Source: JBGTBQ01 sp041749275 (lineage in GTDB: Bacteria; Acidobacteriota; Blastocatellia; Pyrinomonadales; Pyrinomonadaceae). Taken from it: DNA of 7,863 nt. The position numbers were made by a program, and so were the translations under genes. Where the stretch lies: the NCBI GenBank assembly GCA_041749275.1, contig JBGTBQ010000271.1, forward strand, positions 1 to 7,863, read 5' to 3'. This document shows positions 1-6,770 of this stretch, piece by piece; the stretch's first letter is position 1, and every line of letters begins with the position of its first letter. Under the pieces are notes generated by a model, which had not been told where the DNA came from, ran no database searches, and saw nothing but the letters and a program-made list of their open reading frames with translations.

Positions 1-113
1 AGTAGTTGAAATCGGGCTTGGGAAATCAACAACTTACAGCTTCCATTTTAGCTACGGTCGCAAAACCGAGAGCGTAAGTCTTTTGTTTTCAACGGGGACA
101 TTTTTCAACTACT
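1..113. repeat. Segment bounded by a 10-bp inverted repeat, possible MITE or IS remnant
   Basis: Positions 1-10 (AGTAGTTGAA) are the exact reverse complement of 104-113 (TTCAACTACT). A second nested pair, ACTTAC at 32-37 and GTAAGT at 74-79, lies inside. The left arm starts at the window edge, so it may extend further. No reading frame is open across the segment on either strand. The arrangement could be a small non-autonomous mobile element, a decayed insertion-sequence end or simply a foldable intergenic repeat; the sequence alone does not decide. Confidence 0.4.
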
Positions 114-270
114 GATTCGCATCATTATCGTTTTCACGTCATGCGGTTGATGGGGGTGCGCGGGCGCAACTTGCGCGAAGGTCGAGGCGAGAATGATGTG
201 GACTGAGACGAGAGCAAGCGTCGGTTTTCGCAACAACGTCAACACCTCCGAGGCGGGGGTTATTTATCAA
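114..270. other. Intergenic stretch without a gene
   Basis: No coding region is supported on either strand. There is a loose dyad (CATCATT at 120-126, AATGATG at 192-198) and a short GC-rich palindrome around 172-184. I see no convincing sigma70-type promoter. The glycine riboswitch signatures that often precede gcvT are not recognisable here. Confidence 0.5.
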
Positions 271-358
271 ACGTGTGTGGCCGGCGCTCAGAGATTCAGG
301 TGAAGTTCCATCATTTTCTGATGGCTAAGAACAGGTTCGACACACGTCCTGTCACCTG
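271..358 (+). promoter_or_regulatory. Foldable leader upstream of gcvT, candidate cis-regulatory RNA
   Basis: Several complementary segments nest into a compact fold. P1 pairs CAGGTG (297-302) with CACCTG (353-358). P2 pairs CCATCA (308-313) with TGATGG (319-324) around a 5-nt loop. P3 pairs ACAGG (331-335) with CCTGT (348-352). Eight bases in the P3 loop, ACACACGT (340-347), are the exact complement of ACGTGTGT at 271-278, which allows a pseudoknot or a competing fold. The element ends about 96 nt before the gcvT start. It does not match glycine, THF or SAM riboswitch motifs that I know. A regulatory role is inferred from position and pairing only. Confidence 0.35.
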
Positions 359-454
359 CTTGACCTCCTCTCTTGCGGCATGTTAGGTTTTCGCTTCGCA
401 AAGACTTAAATTCAATTCCATCTTTCGCCGCACCGAGAAGCGCAGGAGACAAGT

Positions 455-1570
455 GTGACCGCTCCTTCTTTGAAGCAGACGCCGCTCAACGCCGCGCACC
501 GCCGAATGGGCGGGCGCATGGTGGATTTCGGCGGCTGGGACATGCCCGTTCAGTACCCCGCGGGCACCCTCGAAGAGCATCTGCGGACGCGCACGCGCGC
601 CGGACTGTTCGATGTATCGCACATGGGCGAGTTCGAAGTGCGAGGCGCGGACGCCATCTCCTTCGTCAACCGTCTTACATCGAACGACGTGACGAAGCTC
701 GTGGACGGGCAGGCGCATTATTCCGCGCTCACCACCCCGCGCGGCACCGTCGTTGACGATCTGCTCGTCTACCGCTTCGGCCCCGAACATCTGTTGCTCG
801 TCGTCAACGCCTCGACGACCGACAAGGATTGGGATTGGGTCAACTCGCACCGCGCGGGCGAATCGGTCGAGATGACCAACCGGAGCAGCGACTTCTGCCA
901 GCTCGCGCTGCAAGGCCCCGACGCCATCTCCATCCTGCAAACGCTGACCGACACGCCGCTCTCGGAGATCAAGTATTACCACTTCCGCGAGGGCGCGGTG
1001 GATGGTGTGCCGGCCATCATCTCGCGGACGGGCTACACGGGCGAAGACGGCTTCGAGGTCTACGCCGCGTCGGACAGCGCCGAGCGGTTGTGGGAGCGCA
1101 TCCTCGACGCCGGCAAACACGGAACGCCCGAAGGCGTGCTGCCCTGTGGACTCGCCGCGCGCAACACGCTGCGGCTCGAAGCGGCGATGTCGCTCTACGG
1201 CCATGAGATTGACGAGGAGCACACGCTGCTCGAAGCCAACCTCGGCTGGATTTGCAAACTCAACAAGGGCGACTTCACCGGGCGCGAGGCGCTCCTGAAG
1301 CAGAAAGAGGAAGGCGTCCGGCGCAAGCTCGTCGGTTTCGAAATCACCGAGCGCGGCATCGCACGCGACGAACAGGACGTGTACATCGGCGGTGAAAAAG
1401 TCGGCGTCGTCACCTCCGGCAGTCCCGCGCCCTATCTCAAAAAGAGCATCGGCCTCGCATACGTTCCCATCGAACACGCGAGCACAGGCCAGCAGTTACA
1501 GATTGACGTGCGCGGGCGCATGGTCGGCGCGGAGATCGTCTCCGTGCCCTTCTACAAGCGTCAGAAGTAG
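455..1570 (+). CDS. gcvT: Glycine cleavage system T protein (aminomethyltransferase)
   Basis: GcvT takes the aminomethyl group carried on the lipoyl arm of GcvH, releases ammonia and passes the one-carbon unit to tetrahydrofolate, giving 5,10-methylenetetrahydrofolate in the cytoplasm. The 371-residue length is normal for the family. Visible hallmarks are FGGWDMPVQY near residue 25, FDVSHMGEF at 52-60, the GTVVDDLLVYR segment with the catalytic-position Asp101, RTGYTGEDGFE at 191-201, and LAARNTLRLEAAMSLYGHEID around 233-252. The chosen start is GTG at 455, preceded by AGGAG at 444-448 with 6-nt spacing, which puts the conserved N-terminus in the expected place. It is the first gene of a gcvT-gcvH-gcvPA-gcvPB operon. 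A long frame on the opposite strand (383-1477) is a high-GC shadow. Confidence 0.98.
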   Translation: MTAPSLKQTPLNAAHRRMGGRMVDFGGWDMPVQYPAGTLEEHLRTRTRAGLFDVSHMGEFEVRGADAISFVNRLTSNDVTKLVDGQAHYSALTTPRGTVVDDLLVYRFGPEHLLLVVNASTTDKDWDWVNSHRAGESVEMTNRSSDFCQLALQGPDAISILQTLTDTPLSEIKYYHFREGAVDGVPAIISRTGYTGEDGFEVYAASDSAERLWERILDAGKHGTPEGVLPCGLAARNTLRLEAAMSLYGHEIDEEHTLLEANLGWICKLNKGDFTGREALLKQKEEGVRRKLVGFEITERGIARDEQDVYIGGEKVGVVTSGSPAPYLKKSIGLAYVPIEHASTGQQLQIDVRGRMVGAEIVSVPFYKRQK

Positions 1571-1607
1571 AATTTTCGATAGTCTGTTTTTTGATTTGCG
1601 TTGATGA

Positions 1608-1648
1608 CGGTCGGCTCTCAGCGAAAGAAGAAAGTTGAGAGTTGACCG
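1608..1648 (+). other. Stem-loop in the gcvT-gcvH gap
   Basis: Positions 1608-1620 and 1636-1648 form a 13-bp stem (two G-U pairs) with a 15-nt purine-rich loop. It lies inside a 99-nt gap, 21 nt before the gcvH start. No U-tract follows, so a full terminator is unlikely. It could stabilise or process the operon mRNA, or tune expression of gcvH relative to gcvT. Confidence 0.5.
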
Positions 1649-1669
1649 CTAACCGCTTCCGGAGGGCAA

Positions 1670-2062
1670 ATGGCAAACGTTCCCGAAGAACTACAGTACA
1701 GCAAGGATCACGAATGGTTGAAGGTCGAGGGTGAAGAGGGCATGGTCGGCATCACCGATCACGCGCAACACTCTCTGGGCGACGTGGTCTACGTCGAGTT
1801 GCCGAAGGTGGGCGACTCCTTCGCGGCGCACGACACGTTCGGCTCGGTCGAGTCGGTGAAGGCCGTCTCGGAGCTTTATCTGCCGGTCGCGGGCGAAATC
1901 GTCGCCGTCAACGAAGCGCTTCAGGATGAGCCGGAGAGGGTCAACACCGACCCCTACGGCGAGGGCTGGATGGTGCGCGTCCGCCTGAGCGACAAGGGTG
2001 GGGTTGACAGCCTGCTCTCGGCGGCGGAGTACGAAGACTTTCTCAAGTCGGAAACGGAGTAG
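1670..2062 (+). CDS. gcvH: Glycine cleavage system H protein (lipoyl carrier)
   Basis: GcvH is the small shuttle protein whose lipoylated lysine carries the aminomethyl intermediate from the P protein to the T protein and is then reoxidised by the L protein. The 130-residue length is typical. The N-terminus YSKDHEWLKVEGE and the segment GITDHAQHSLGDVVYVELPKVG are characteristic. The lipoylation motif GSVESVKAVSELYLPVAGEI places the modified residue at Lys64. The C-terminal half carries NTDPYGEGWMVRVRL, also conserved. The ATG start follows a strong GGAGG (1661-1665) at good spacing. The stop is 9 nt before gcvPA, which suggests co-transcription and coupled translation. Confidence 0.98.
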   Translation: MANVPEELQYSKDHEWLKVEGEEGMVGITDHAQHSLGDVVYVELPKVGDSFAAHDTFGSVESVKAVSELYLPVAGEIVAVNEALQDEPERVNTDPYGEGWMVRVRLSDKGGVDSLLSAAEYEDFLKSETE

Positions 2063-2071
2063 TTAAACGCC

Positions 2072-3433
2072 GTGCGCTACATCCCAAACTCGCCGGAAGA
2101 GCGACAGGAGATGCTCAAGTCGGTCGGCCTCGGCTCGGCGGCGGAACTCTTCGATTCGATTCCGGCTGAATCCCTGCTCCGCGCCCCCTTGAATGTTCCC
2201 GACGCGCTTTCGGAGATCGAACTCCTCGCGCGCTTCGAGGAGATGGCCGCACGTAACCCGGCGGCACGCCGTCCGAGTTTTCTCGGCGCGGGCGCCTATT
2301 CGCACTACGCGCCGACGGTCATTGACAGCCTCATCCAGCGTTCGGAGTTCTTCACCGCTTACACGCCATACCAGCCGGAAATCTCGCAAGGCACGCTGCA
2401 AGCCATCTTCGAGTTCCAGACGCTCGTCTGCCAGTTGACCGGAATGGACGTGGCGAACGCCTCGATGTACGACGGCTCGACCGCGATGGCCGAGGCCGTG
2501 TTGATGGCCGAGCGCGTCACGCGCCGGACGCGCGTGCTCGTCTCTTCGGCGGTGCACCCCGAATACCTCCGCGTCGCCGAGACCTACGTCGCGCACGCCG
2601 GCATCGAGCTTCGGAAGATAGACTTCGACGCCGAGTCCGGGCGGACGCTGCTGGAAGACGCGGGAGCGCTCGACCAGTCGGTGGCGGCGGTCGTCGTCCA
2701 GTCGCCGAACTTTTTCGGCTGCGTCGAAGACCTGAAGGCGTTGGCCGACAAGGCGCACGCCGCCGGGGCGTTGCTGGTCGTCGTCGTCACGGAGAGCGCG
2801 TCGTTCGGCCTCCTGCGCTCGCCCGGCGCATGTGACGCGGACATCGTTGTGGCCGAGGGCCAGTCGCTCGGCGTGCCGCTCTCGTTCGGCGGCCCCTACG
2901 TCGGTCTCTTCGCCACGCGCGAGAAATACGCGCGCCAGATACCGGGCCGGCTCGTCGGCATCGCCTACGACGGCGAAGGGCGGCGCGGCTTCGTGCTCAC
3001 GCTCGCCACGCGCGAGCAGCACATCCGCCGCGAGAAGGCCACGTCGAACATCTGCACCAACGAGGGTTTGATCGCGCTCGCCGCGACCATCTACATGACG
3101 ACGATGGGCCGGCGCGGTCTGCAAGAGGTGGCGACGCAGTGCGCGCAGAAGGCGGCTTACGCGCGCCGGCGGATTGCCGCGCTCGAAGGCTTCACGCTGC
3201 CCCACTCCGCGCCCGTCTTCAACGAGTTCGTCGTGCGCGCGCCCATCGCGGCGGAGGAACTACTGCGCCGCCTCGCCGCCGAGCGCCACATCACGGGCGG
3301 CCTCGCGCTCTCGCGTTACTCCGCCGAGCGCCCGCACGATTTTCTGGTCTGCGTCACCGAGACAAACACGCGCGCCGAGATTGACGCGCTCGTTGACGGC
3401 CTTGAGTACATTGCAACTTCGATCCCTTTTTAG
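2072..3433 (+). CDS. gcvPA: Glycine dehydrogenase (decarboxylating) subunit 1
   Basis: This is the N-terminal-half subunit of the two-subunit P protein. With GcvPB it decarboxylates glycine and loads the aminomethyl group onto lipoyl-GcvH. The length of 453 residues is normal. Diagnostic blocks are the N-terminal MRYIPNSPEERQEML, then FLGAGAYSHYAPTVIDSLIQRSEFFTAYTPYQPEISQG (about residues 70-107), MYDGSTAMAEA (about 132-142), and FGGPYVGLFATREKYARQIPGRLVG in the middle. The active-site lysine is on GcvPB, as expected for the split form. The start is GTG at 2072; the nearest purine-rich site, GGAG at 2056-2059, lies 12 nt away and overlaps the end of gcvH, so translation probably depends on coupling. 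Confidence 0.97.
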   Translation: MRYIPNSPEERQEMLKSVGLGSAAELFDSIPAESLLRAPLNVPDALSEIELLARFEEMAARNPAARRPSFLGAGAYSHYAPTVIDSLIQRSEFFTAYTPYQPEISQGTLQAIFEFQTLVCQLTGMDVANASMYDGSTAMAEAVLMAERVTRRTRVLVSSAVHPEYLRVAETYVAHAGIELRKIDFDAESGRTLLEDAGALDQSVAAVVVQSPNFFGCVEDLKALADKAHAAGALLVVVVTESASFGLLRSPGACDADIVVAEGQSLGVPLSFGGPYVGLFATREKYARQIPGRLVGIAYDGEGRRGFVLTLATREQHIRREKATSNICTNEGLIALAATIYMTTMGRRGLQEVATQCAQKAAYARRRIAALEGFTLPHSAPVFNEFVVRAPIAAEELLRRLAAERHITGGLALSRYSAERPHDFLVCVTETNTRAEIDALVDGLEYIATSIPF

Positions 3434-3440
3434 CGACGAG

Positions 3441-4976
3441 ATGAGTTCAAACAACATCACCAAAGCCACCTCCCACGTCATCCAGAACGAGGCGCTCGTC
3501 TTCGAGCGCTCGCACCCCGGCAGGGTCGGCTTCATGCTCCCCGCGCTCGACGTTGAAGAGACACCGCTCGACGAGTTGCTGCCGGCGGAACTCAGGCGCG
3601 TAGACGACCTCGAAGGCGTGCCCGAACTCTCCGAAGTGGACGTGGTGCGCCACTTCACGCGCATCTCGACGTGGAACTACAACATTGACCTCGGCATGTA
3701 CCCGCTCGGCTCATGCACGATGAAATACAACTCGCGCCTGAATGAGAAGGTCGCGCGCATCGCGGGCCTTGCCAATCTGCACCCGCTCGCTCCGGAAGAG
3801 GACGCGCAGGGCGCGCTCGAAGTGATGCACGAGTTGCAGCAGCACCTCGCGGAGATTACCGGCCTGCCCGGCATCTCTCTGCAACCGGCGGCGGGCGCGC
3901 ACGGCGAGATGACCGGCGTGATGATGATTCGCGCCTTCCTCGACGCGCGCGACGGCGTCGGCGAAGGTGACAAACCGCGCCGCAACGTGATGCTCATCCC
4001 CGACTCGGCCCACGGCACGAACCCGGCGTCGGCGCATCTCTCCGGCTTTACGGTTAAGACGATCCGCTCGACCGCGGAAGGTCTGACCGACCTCGGACAT
4101 CTGCGTGAGTTGTGCGCGACGGGCGATGTGGCCGGACTGATGCTCACCAACCCGAACACGGTCGGCATCTTCGAGCGCAACATCCGCGAGATTTGCCGCA
4201 TCATTCACGACGCGGGCGGTCTCGTCTACATGGACGGCGCGAACATGAACGCGCTGGTCGGCGTCGCGCGTCCCGGCGACATGGGCGTGGACGTGATTCA
4301 CCTGAACCTGCATAAAACTTTCTCGACGCCGCACGGCGGCGGCGGCCCCGGCTCCGGCCCCTGCTGCTGCACGCAGGAACTTGAGCCGTATCTGCCTGTT
4401 CCCCGCGTCGTCCGCGATGGCGAGCGTTTCCGCCTCGACCACGACCGCCCGCAATCCATCGGTCGCGTCAAAGCCTTCTACGGCAATTTCGGGATGCACC
4501 TGCGCGCCCTCGCCTACATCCTGACACACGGGCGGGAAGGCTTGCGCGAAGCGACCGAAGCCGCCGTCTTGAACGCACGCTTCATCGCGCACGGTCTCGC
4601 CGACACTTTTGAAAAGCCCTTCGACTCGCCGCCCATGCACGAAGTCGTTTTCACGGATAAGCGTCAGTCGCGCAAGGGCGTCCACACGCTCGACATCGCC
4701 AAGCGGCTGATTGACTACGGCTTCCACCCGATGACGATCTACTTCCCTCTCATCGTGCAGGGCGCGATGCTGATCGAGCCGACCGAATCGGTCGGGCGGC
4801 AGGAGTTGCAACAGTTCATTGACGCGATGAAAGAGATCGCACGCGAAGCCCTCGAAGAACCCGACACGGTCTTACGCGCCCCGCATACCACACGCATTGG
4901 TCGCCTCGACGAAGCCGCCGCCGCGCGCAAGCCCGTGCTGCGCTGGAAGCCCGAGGAGAAAGCCGCCACGGCCTGA
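3441..4976 (+). CDS. gcvPB: Glycine dehydrogenase (decarboxylating) subunit 2, PLP-binding
   Basis: This is the C-terminal-half subunit of the split P protein and carries the pyridoxal phosphate. The product is 511 residues. Key blocks are WNYNIDLGMYPLGSCTMKYN (about 78-97), PDSAHGTNPASAHLSGF (187-203), and NLHKTFSTPHGGGGPGSGP with the cofactor lysine at about Lys292. The frame is open upstream to 3174, but homology begins at the ATG at 3441, 7 nt after the gcvPA stop, so I reject the longer N-terminus. No strong Shine-Dalgarno is seen (GACGAG directly precedes the ATG), which again suggests coupling. Oddity: the conserved GPGSGP is followed by three cysteines (308-310), where I would expect something like V-G-V. 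The C-terminus is slightly extended with Ala/Lys/Glu. Confidence 0.97.
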   Translation: MSSNNITKATSHVIQNEALVFERSHPGRVGFMLPALDVEETPLDELLPAELRRVDDLEGVPELSEVDVVRHFTRISTWNYNIDLGMYPLGSCTMKYNSRLNEKVARIAGLANLHPLAPEEDAQGALEVMHELQQHLAEITGLPGISLQPAAGAHGEMTGVMMIRAFLDARDGVGEGDKPRRNVMLIPDSAHGTNPASAHLSGFTVKTIRSTAEGLTDLGHLRELCATGDVAGLMLTNPNTVGIFERNIREICRIIHDAGGLVYMDGANMNALVGVARPGDMGVDVIHLNLHKTFSTPHGGGGPGSGPCCCTQELEPYLPVPRVVRDGERFRLDHDRPQSIGRVKAFYGNFGMHLRALAYILTHGREGLREATEAAVLNARFIAHGLADTFEKPFDSPPMHEVVFTDKRQSRKGVHTLDIAKRLIDYGFHPMTIYFPLIVQGAMLIEPTESVGRQELQQFIDAMKEIAREALEEPDTVLRAPHTTRIGRLDEAAAARKPVLRWKPEEKAATA

Positions 4977-4986
4977 GTAATTACAA

Positions 4987-5039
4987 AAAACAGATGCGCG
5001 GCGCAAACGTCATCCGCGTTTGCGCCGCGCATCTGTTTT
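4987..5039. terminator. Bidirectional intrinsic terminator between gcvPB and intI
   Basis: Positions 4987-5009 and 5017-5039 are a perfect 23-bp inverted repeat with a 7-nt loop. The stem is very GC-rich at its core and ends in A/T runs on both sides. Read leftward from intI, the stem is followed by a run of six U, a good intrinsic terminator. Read rightward from gcvPB, only four U follow, so it is weaker in that direction. It fills the 78-nt gap between two convergent genes. Confidence 0.85.
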
Positions 5040-5054
5040 GAACGTCTCACCTCT

Positions 5055-6017
5055 TCAGTTCAGGTCGAGCGGGCTACGCACGCCCCGCCCACCGCGATTT
5101 AGAACGTGCGTGTAAATCTGCGTCGTTCGTACATCCGCATGACCGAGTAGCTCCTGAATGGTGCGAACGTCATAACCATCCTCCAACAGGTGGGTGGCGA
5201 AACTGTGGCGCAGGGTGTGGCAACTGCCGCGCTTAACGACACCGGCGCGCGCCAGTGCAAGTTTGAACGCGCGCTGGATGCCGTTTTCGTAGAGATGATG
5301 GCGACGTTTCAGCCCGGAGCGCGGGTCTGTGCTAATCCTCGTCGCGGGGAAAACAAATTGCCAGCCCCACTCCTTGCCCGCGTTCGGATATTTGCGCCCC
5401 AGCGCAAATGGCAGTTCGACTTCACCGTAACCGAGATGCAAGTCCTGTTGGTGCAAATGCCACACCCGCCGGAGGTGCTCCCCCAAAGCAGGCTTGACTG
5501 ATTCCGGCAGTACCGTCACCCGATCCTTCGCGCCTTTGCCAGCGCGCACCATAATCGTATTGGCCGCGAAATCAATGTCCTTGACGCGCAAACGCAGGGC
5601 ATCCATCAAGCGCAATCCCGCGCCGTAAAGTAGATTGGCGATCAGTAGATGCGTGCCGGTCATCTGGCTCATGATAGTTCGCACTTCTTCCCGCGTGAAC
5701 ACGACGGGCAGACGCGAAGGCAGCCTTGCTCTAACCGTGCCTTCGATGGGCGGCAGGGGAAGTTCAAGCACGTCACGATAAAGGAACAGGAGGGCATGCA
5801 AGGCGACGTTTTGCGTGGAAGCAGCAACCTCCCGCTCGACGGCCAGATGCGTCAAATACTGGCGCACTTCATCTCCTCCCATCTCCGCTGGGTGGCGTTT
5901 CTGGTGAAAGAGAATGAACCGCTTGATGTAGTAGACGTAAGCCTTCTCGGTTTTGAGACTGAGGTGCTTGAGCCGGGCGACATTCCGCACCTGATCGAGA
6001 AGTTTCGGCTGTTGCAT
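5055..6017 (-). CDS. intI: Integron integrase (tyrosine recombinase)
   Basis: IntI catalyses site-specific recombination between attI and attC, inserting and excising gene cassettes; it acts on folded single-stranded attC. The product has 320 residues, usual for the family. The N-terminal core-binding domain (about 1-90) includes LKTEKAYVYYIKRF. The catalytic residues are all visible: Arg136 (YGAGLRLMDALRLRVKD), Lys161 (GKGAKDR), His267 and Arg270 (SCHTLRHSFATHLLE), His293 (ELLGHADV) and nucleophile Tyr302 (IYTHVLNRGG). The integron-specific extra region is present at about 192-240 (ELPFALGRKYPNAGKEWGWQ, then FVFP and DPRSG..RRHH), which separates IntI from XerC/D. GGAGG (complement of 6028-6032) lies 10 nt upstream of the ATG. 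The gene appears intact, with no frameshift, so the integron may be active. Confidence 0.96.
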   Translation of the reverse strand: MQQPKLLDQVRNVARLKHLSLKTEKAYVYYIKRFILFHQKRHPAEMGGDEVRQYLTHLAVEREVAASTQNVALHALLFLYRDVLELPLPPIEGTVRARLPSRLPVVFTREEVRTIMSQMTGTHLLIANLLYGAGLRLMDALRLRVKDIDFAANTIMVRAGKGAKDRVTVLPESVKPALGEHLRRVWHLHQQDLHLGYGEVELPFALGRKYPNAGKEWGWQFVFPATRISTDPRSGLKRRHHLYENGIQRAFKLALARAGVVKRGSCHTLRHSFATHLLEDGYDVRTIQELLGHADVRTTQIYTHVLNRGGRGVRSPLDLN

Positions 6018-6104
6018 GGCAGTGAGGCCTCCAGAATTTCAATAGCGAGGTGTACGCCGTATGAATTCAGCACACGATGCACGGATAATATCACTTACGG
6101 CGTG

Positions 6105-6110
6105 ATTATA
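6105..6110 (-). promoter_or_regulatory. Putative -10 box of the intI promoter
   Basis: The - strand reads TATAAT, a perfect -10 match, about 90 nt upstream of the intI ATG. The -35 position at 16-18 nt spacing falls inside the left arm of the palindrome (about 6127-6134) and is a poor match (GGAGTT or GAGTTA), so the promoter may be weak or need an activator. A second -10-like TATTAT lies at 6085-6090. Confidence 0.4.
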
Positions 6111-6113
6111 AAT

Positions 6114-6162
6114 ACAAATTTGGTGATAACTCCGCGCGGCATGGAGTTATCACCAAATTTGT
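6114..6162. repeat. Perfect 20-bp inverted repeat with a 9-nt centre, operator candidate
   Basis: Positions 6114-6133 are the exact reverse complement of 6143-6162. The repeated unit contains TGATAACTCC, and a near copy, TGATAACACC, follows in direct orientation at 6165-6174 (with G for the first T), giving three related motifs in 60 bp. An additional AAATTTG/CAAATTT pair (6155-6161, 6176-6182) extends the symmetry. The arms sit immediately beside the intI -10 box on the left and the putative cassette -35 box on the right, a position suited to a shared operator. It could alternatively be an RNA hairpin or an accessory recombination site. Confidence 0.75.
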
Positions 6163-6163
6163 G

Positions 6164-6191
6164 TTGATAACACCGCAAATTTGAGTATTAT
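6164..6191 (+). promoter_or_regulatory. Putative cassette promoter Pc
   Basis: TTGATA (6164-6169) and TATTAT (6186-6191) are separated by 16 bp; each differs from the sigma70 consensus by one base. Transcription would start near 6198 and run into cassette 1. A promoter in the attI region pointing into the array is standard for integrons. The -35 box begins two bases after the palindrome ends. Confidence 0.6.
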
Positions 6192-6336
6192 ACGGGCCGT
6201 CCGCACGGTGAATATTAGTTAGATTTCTGTTGAATGGTGTGACAAAAGTAAGAAACAAGTTGCTCTGCCTCGGGTGTTGTAATAAAGTCTGCCACCCTTG
6301 AAAGTTTAAGTCCCTCATTCTCTGGAGGAAATTCTC

Positions 6337-6567
6337 ATGGCTAAGAGTGATTTTATATGCGGCATCTGTAAAAGAGTTTCAGGCACTAGCGGCTGGGGAC
6401 GTGCCACAAGCAAATACCGATGTAGTAAACATAAAGAAATCTGTCGGGAGTGTGTGAATTTAAGTGGTGGATTATTGAGTCGTACCCGACGTGAGTGTAA
6501 GAAGTGTGGCTCTGAGGTTCTTCTTTATGAGTTCAATGAAAAGAGGAATCGGTGGGAGAAGGCATAG
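6337..6567 (+). CDS. Small Cys-rich putative zinc-binding protein (cassette 1)
   Basis: A 76-residue protein I cannot assign to a named family. Seven cysteines and a histidine are arranged as C8-x2-C11, C29-x2-H32, C36-x2-C39 and C54-x2-C57, the right number and spacing for two zinc sites of a ribbon or treble-clef type. The rest is basic (many Lys and Arg), so nucleic-acid binding is plausible but unproven. The start ATG has GGAGGA (6324-6329) 7 nt upstream. It is the first gene of the first cassette, in the same direction as the putative Pc promoter, and so is likely the best-expressed cassette gene. Its codons are visibly more AT-rich than the gcv genes, in keeping with foreign origin. There is no signal peptide or membrane segment. 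Confidence 0.8.
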   Translation: MAKSDFICGICKRVSGTSGWGRATSKYRCSKHKEICRECVNLSGGLLSRTRRECKKCGSEVLLYEFNEKRNRWEKA

Positions 6568-6582
6568 TTGGAAGGAGGCTTT

Positions 6583-6753
6583 ATGGCTAAAGAACCTAGC
6601 ATGAAAACAAAAGTTAGCAAGGCGCTTGCTAAATCCGAGACCGCAAGAAGCGTCTCTGGAAGTATTCTCCGAACCAAAGCTCCTAAAGGCATCAGAAGTT
6701 TTGCTGGCTCGGTATTAGGTAATTCCGCAAAGCCAAAGAAGAAGAAAAGATAA
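6583..6753 (+). CDS. Tiny lysine-rich hypothetical protein (cassette 1, second gene)
   Basis: A 56-residue product rich in Lys, Ser and Ala, ending in a basic tail (KPKKKKR). It has no recognised domain, no cysteines and no hydrophobic span. A very good Shine-Dalgarno, AAGGAGG (6572-6578), precedes the ATG at 6583; the frame also opens at TTG 6568, directly after the upstream stop, but the ATG is clearly better. The gap to the preceding gene is 15 nt, so the two are probably co-translated and may act together. Both proteins start with MAK. Composition resembles small nucleic-acid-binding or disordered proteins; a two-gene small-protein cassette could be a toxin-antitoxin pair, but no family evidence supports that. 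Confidence 0.7.
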   Translation: MAKEPSMKTKVSKALAKSETARSVSGSILRTKAPKGIRSFAGSVLGNSAKPKKKKR

Positions 6754-6770
6754 GATTTACAGCGCACGAA

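Larger units (their letters stand above)
6018..6218. other. attI and divergent promoter region of the integron
   Basis: This gap between the intI start and the first cassette ends in the core recombination sequence GTTAGAT (6218-6224), the same core as in the class 1 attI site, with the crossover expected between 6218 and 6219. It contains the 20-bp palindrome and both putative promoters listed separately. The exact left limit of attI cannot be set by eye, because accessory integrase-binding repeats differ between integrons. Confidence 0.7.

Noticed and set aside
360..388. TTGACC plus a downstream hexamer as the gcvT promoter
   Set aside because: At 17-bp spacing the -10 position reads TTAGGT, a poor match, so I do not call it.
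241..400. Glycine riboswitch upstream of gcvT
   Set aside because: I looked for the paired conserved glycine-aptamer blocks and did not find them. The foldable leader is reported as unassigned instead.
383..1477. Long - strand open frame opposite gcvT, and similar frames opposite gcvPA (2063-3205) and gcvPB (3711-4811)
   Set aside because: Their products are Arg/Ala/Val-rich with no domain, and they mirror strongly conserved genes. This is typical of high-GC antisense shadows.
3174..3440. N-terminal extension of the gcvPB frame over the end of gcvPA
   Set aside because: The extension is a Ser/Arg/Ala-rich out-of-frame reading of gcvPA. GcvPB homology begins at the ATG at 3441.
6114..6162. 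The attI-region palindrome as a degenerate attC site
   Set aside because: The arms pair perfectly without an extra unpaired base, and the sequence lacks separate R and L boxes. At 49 bp it is shorter than usual attC sites.
5649..6167. 172-residue + strand frame opposite intI running into the attI region
   Set aside because: It overlaps a confidently identified integrase, and its tail is a translation of the palindrome. No domain and no ribosome site support it.
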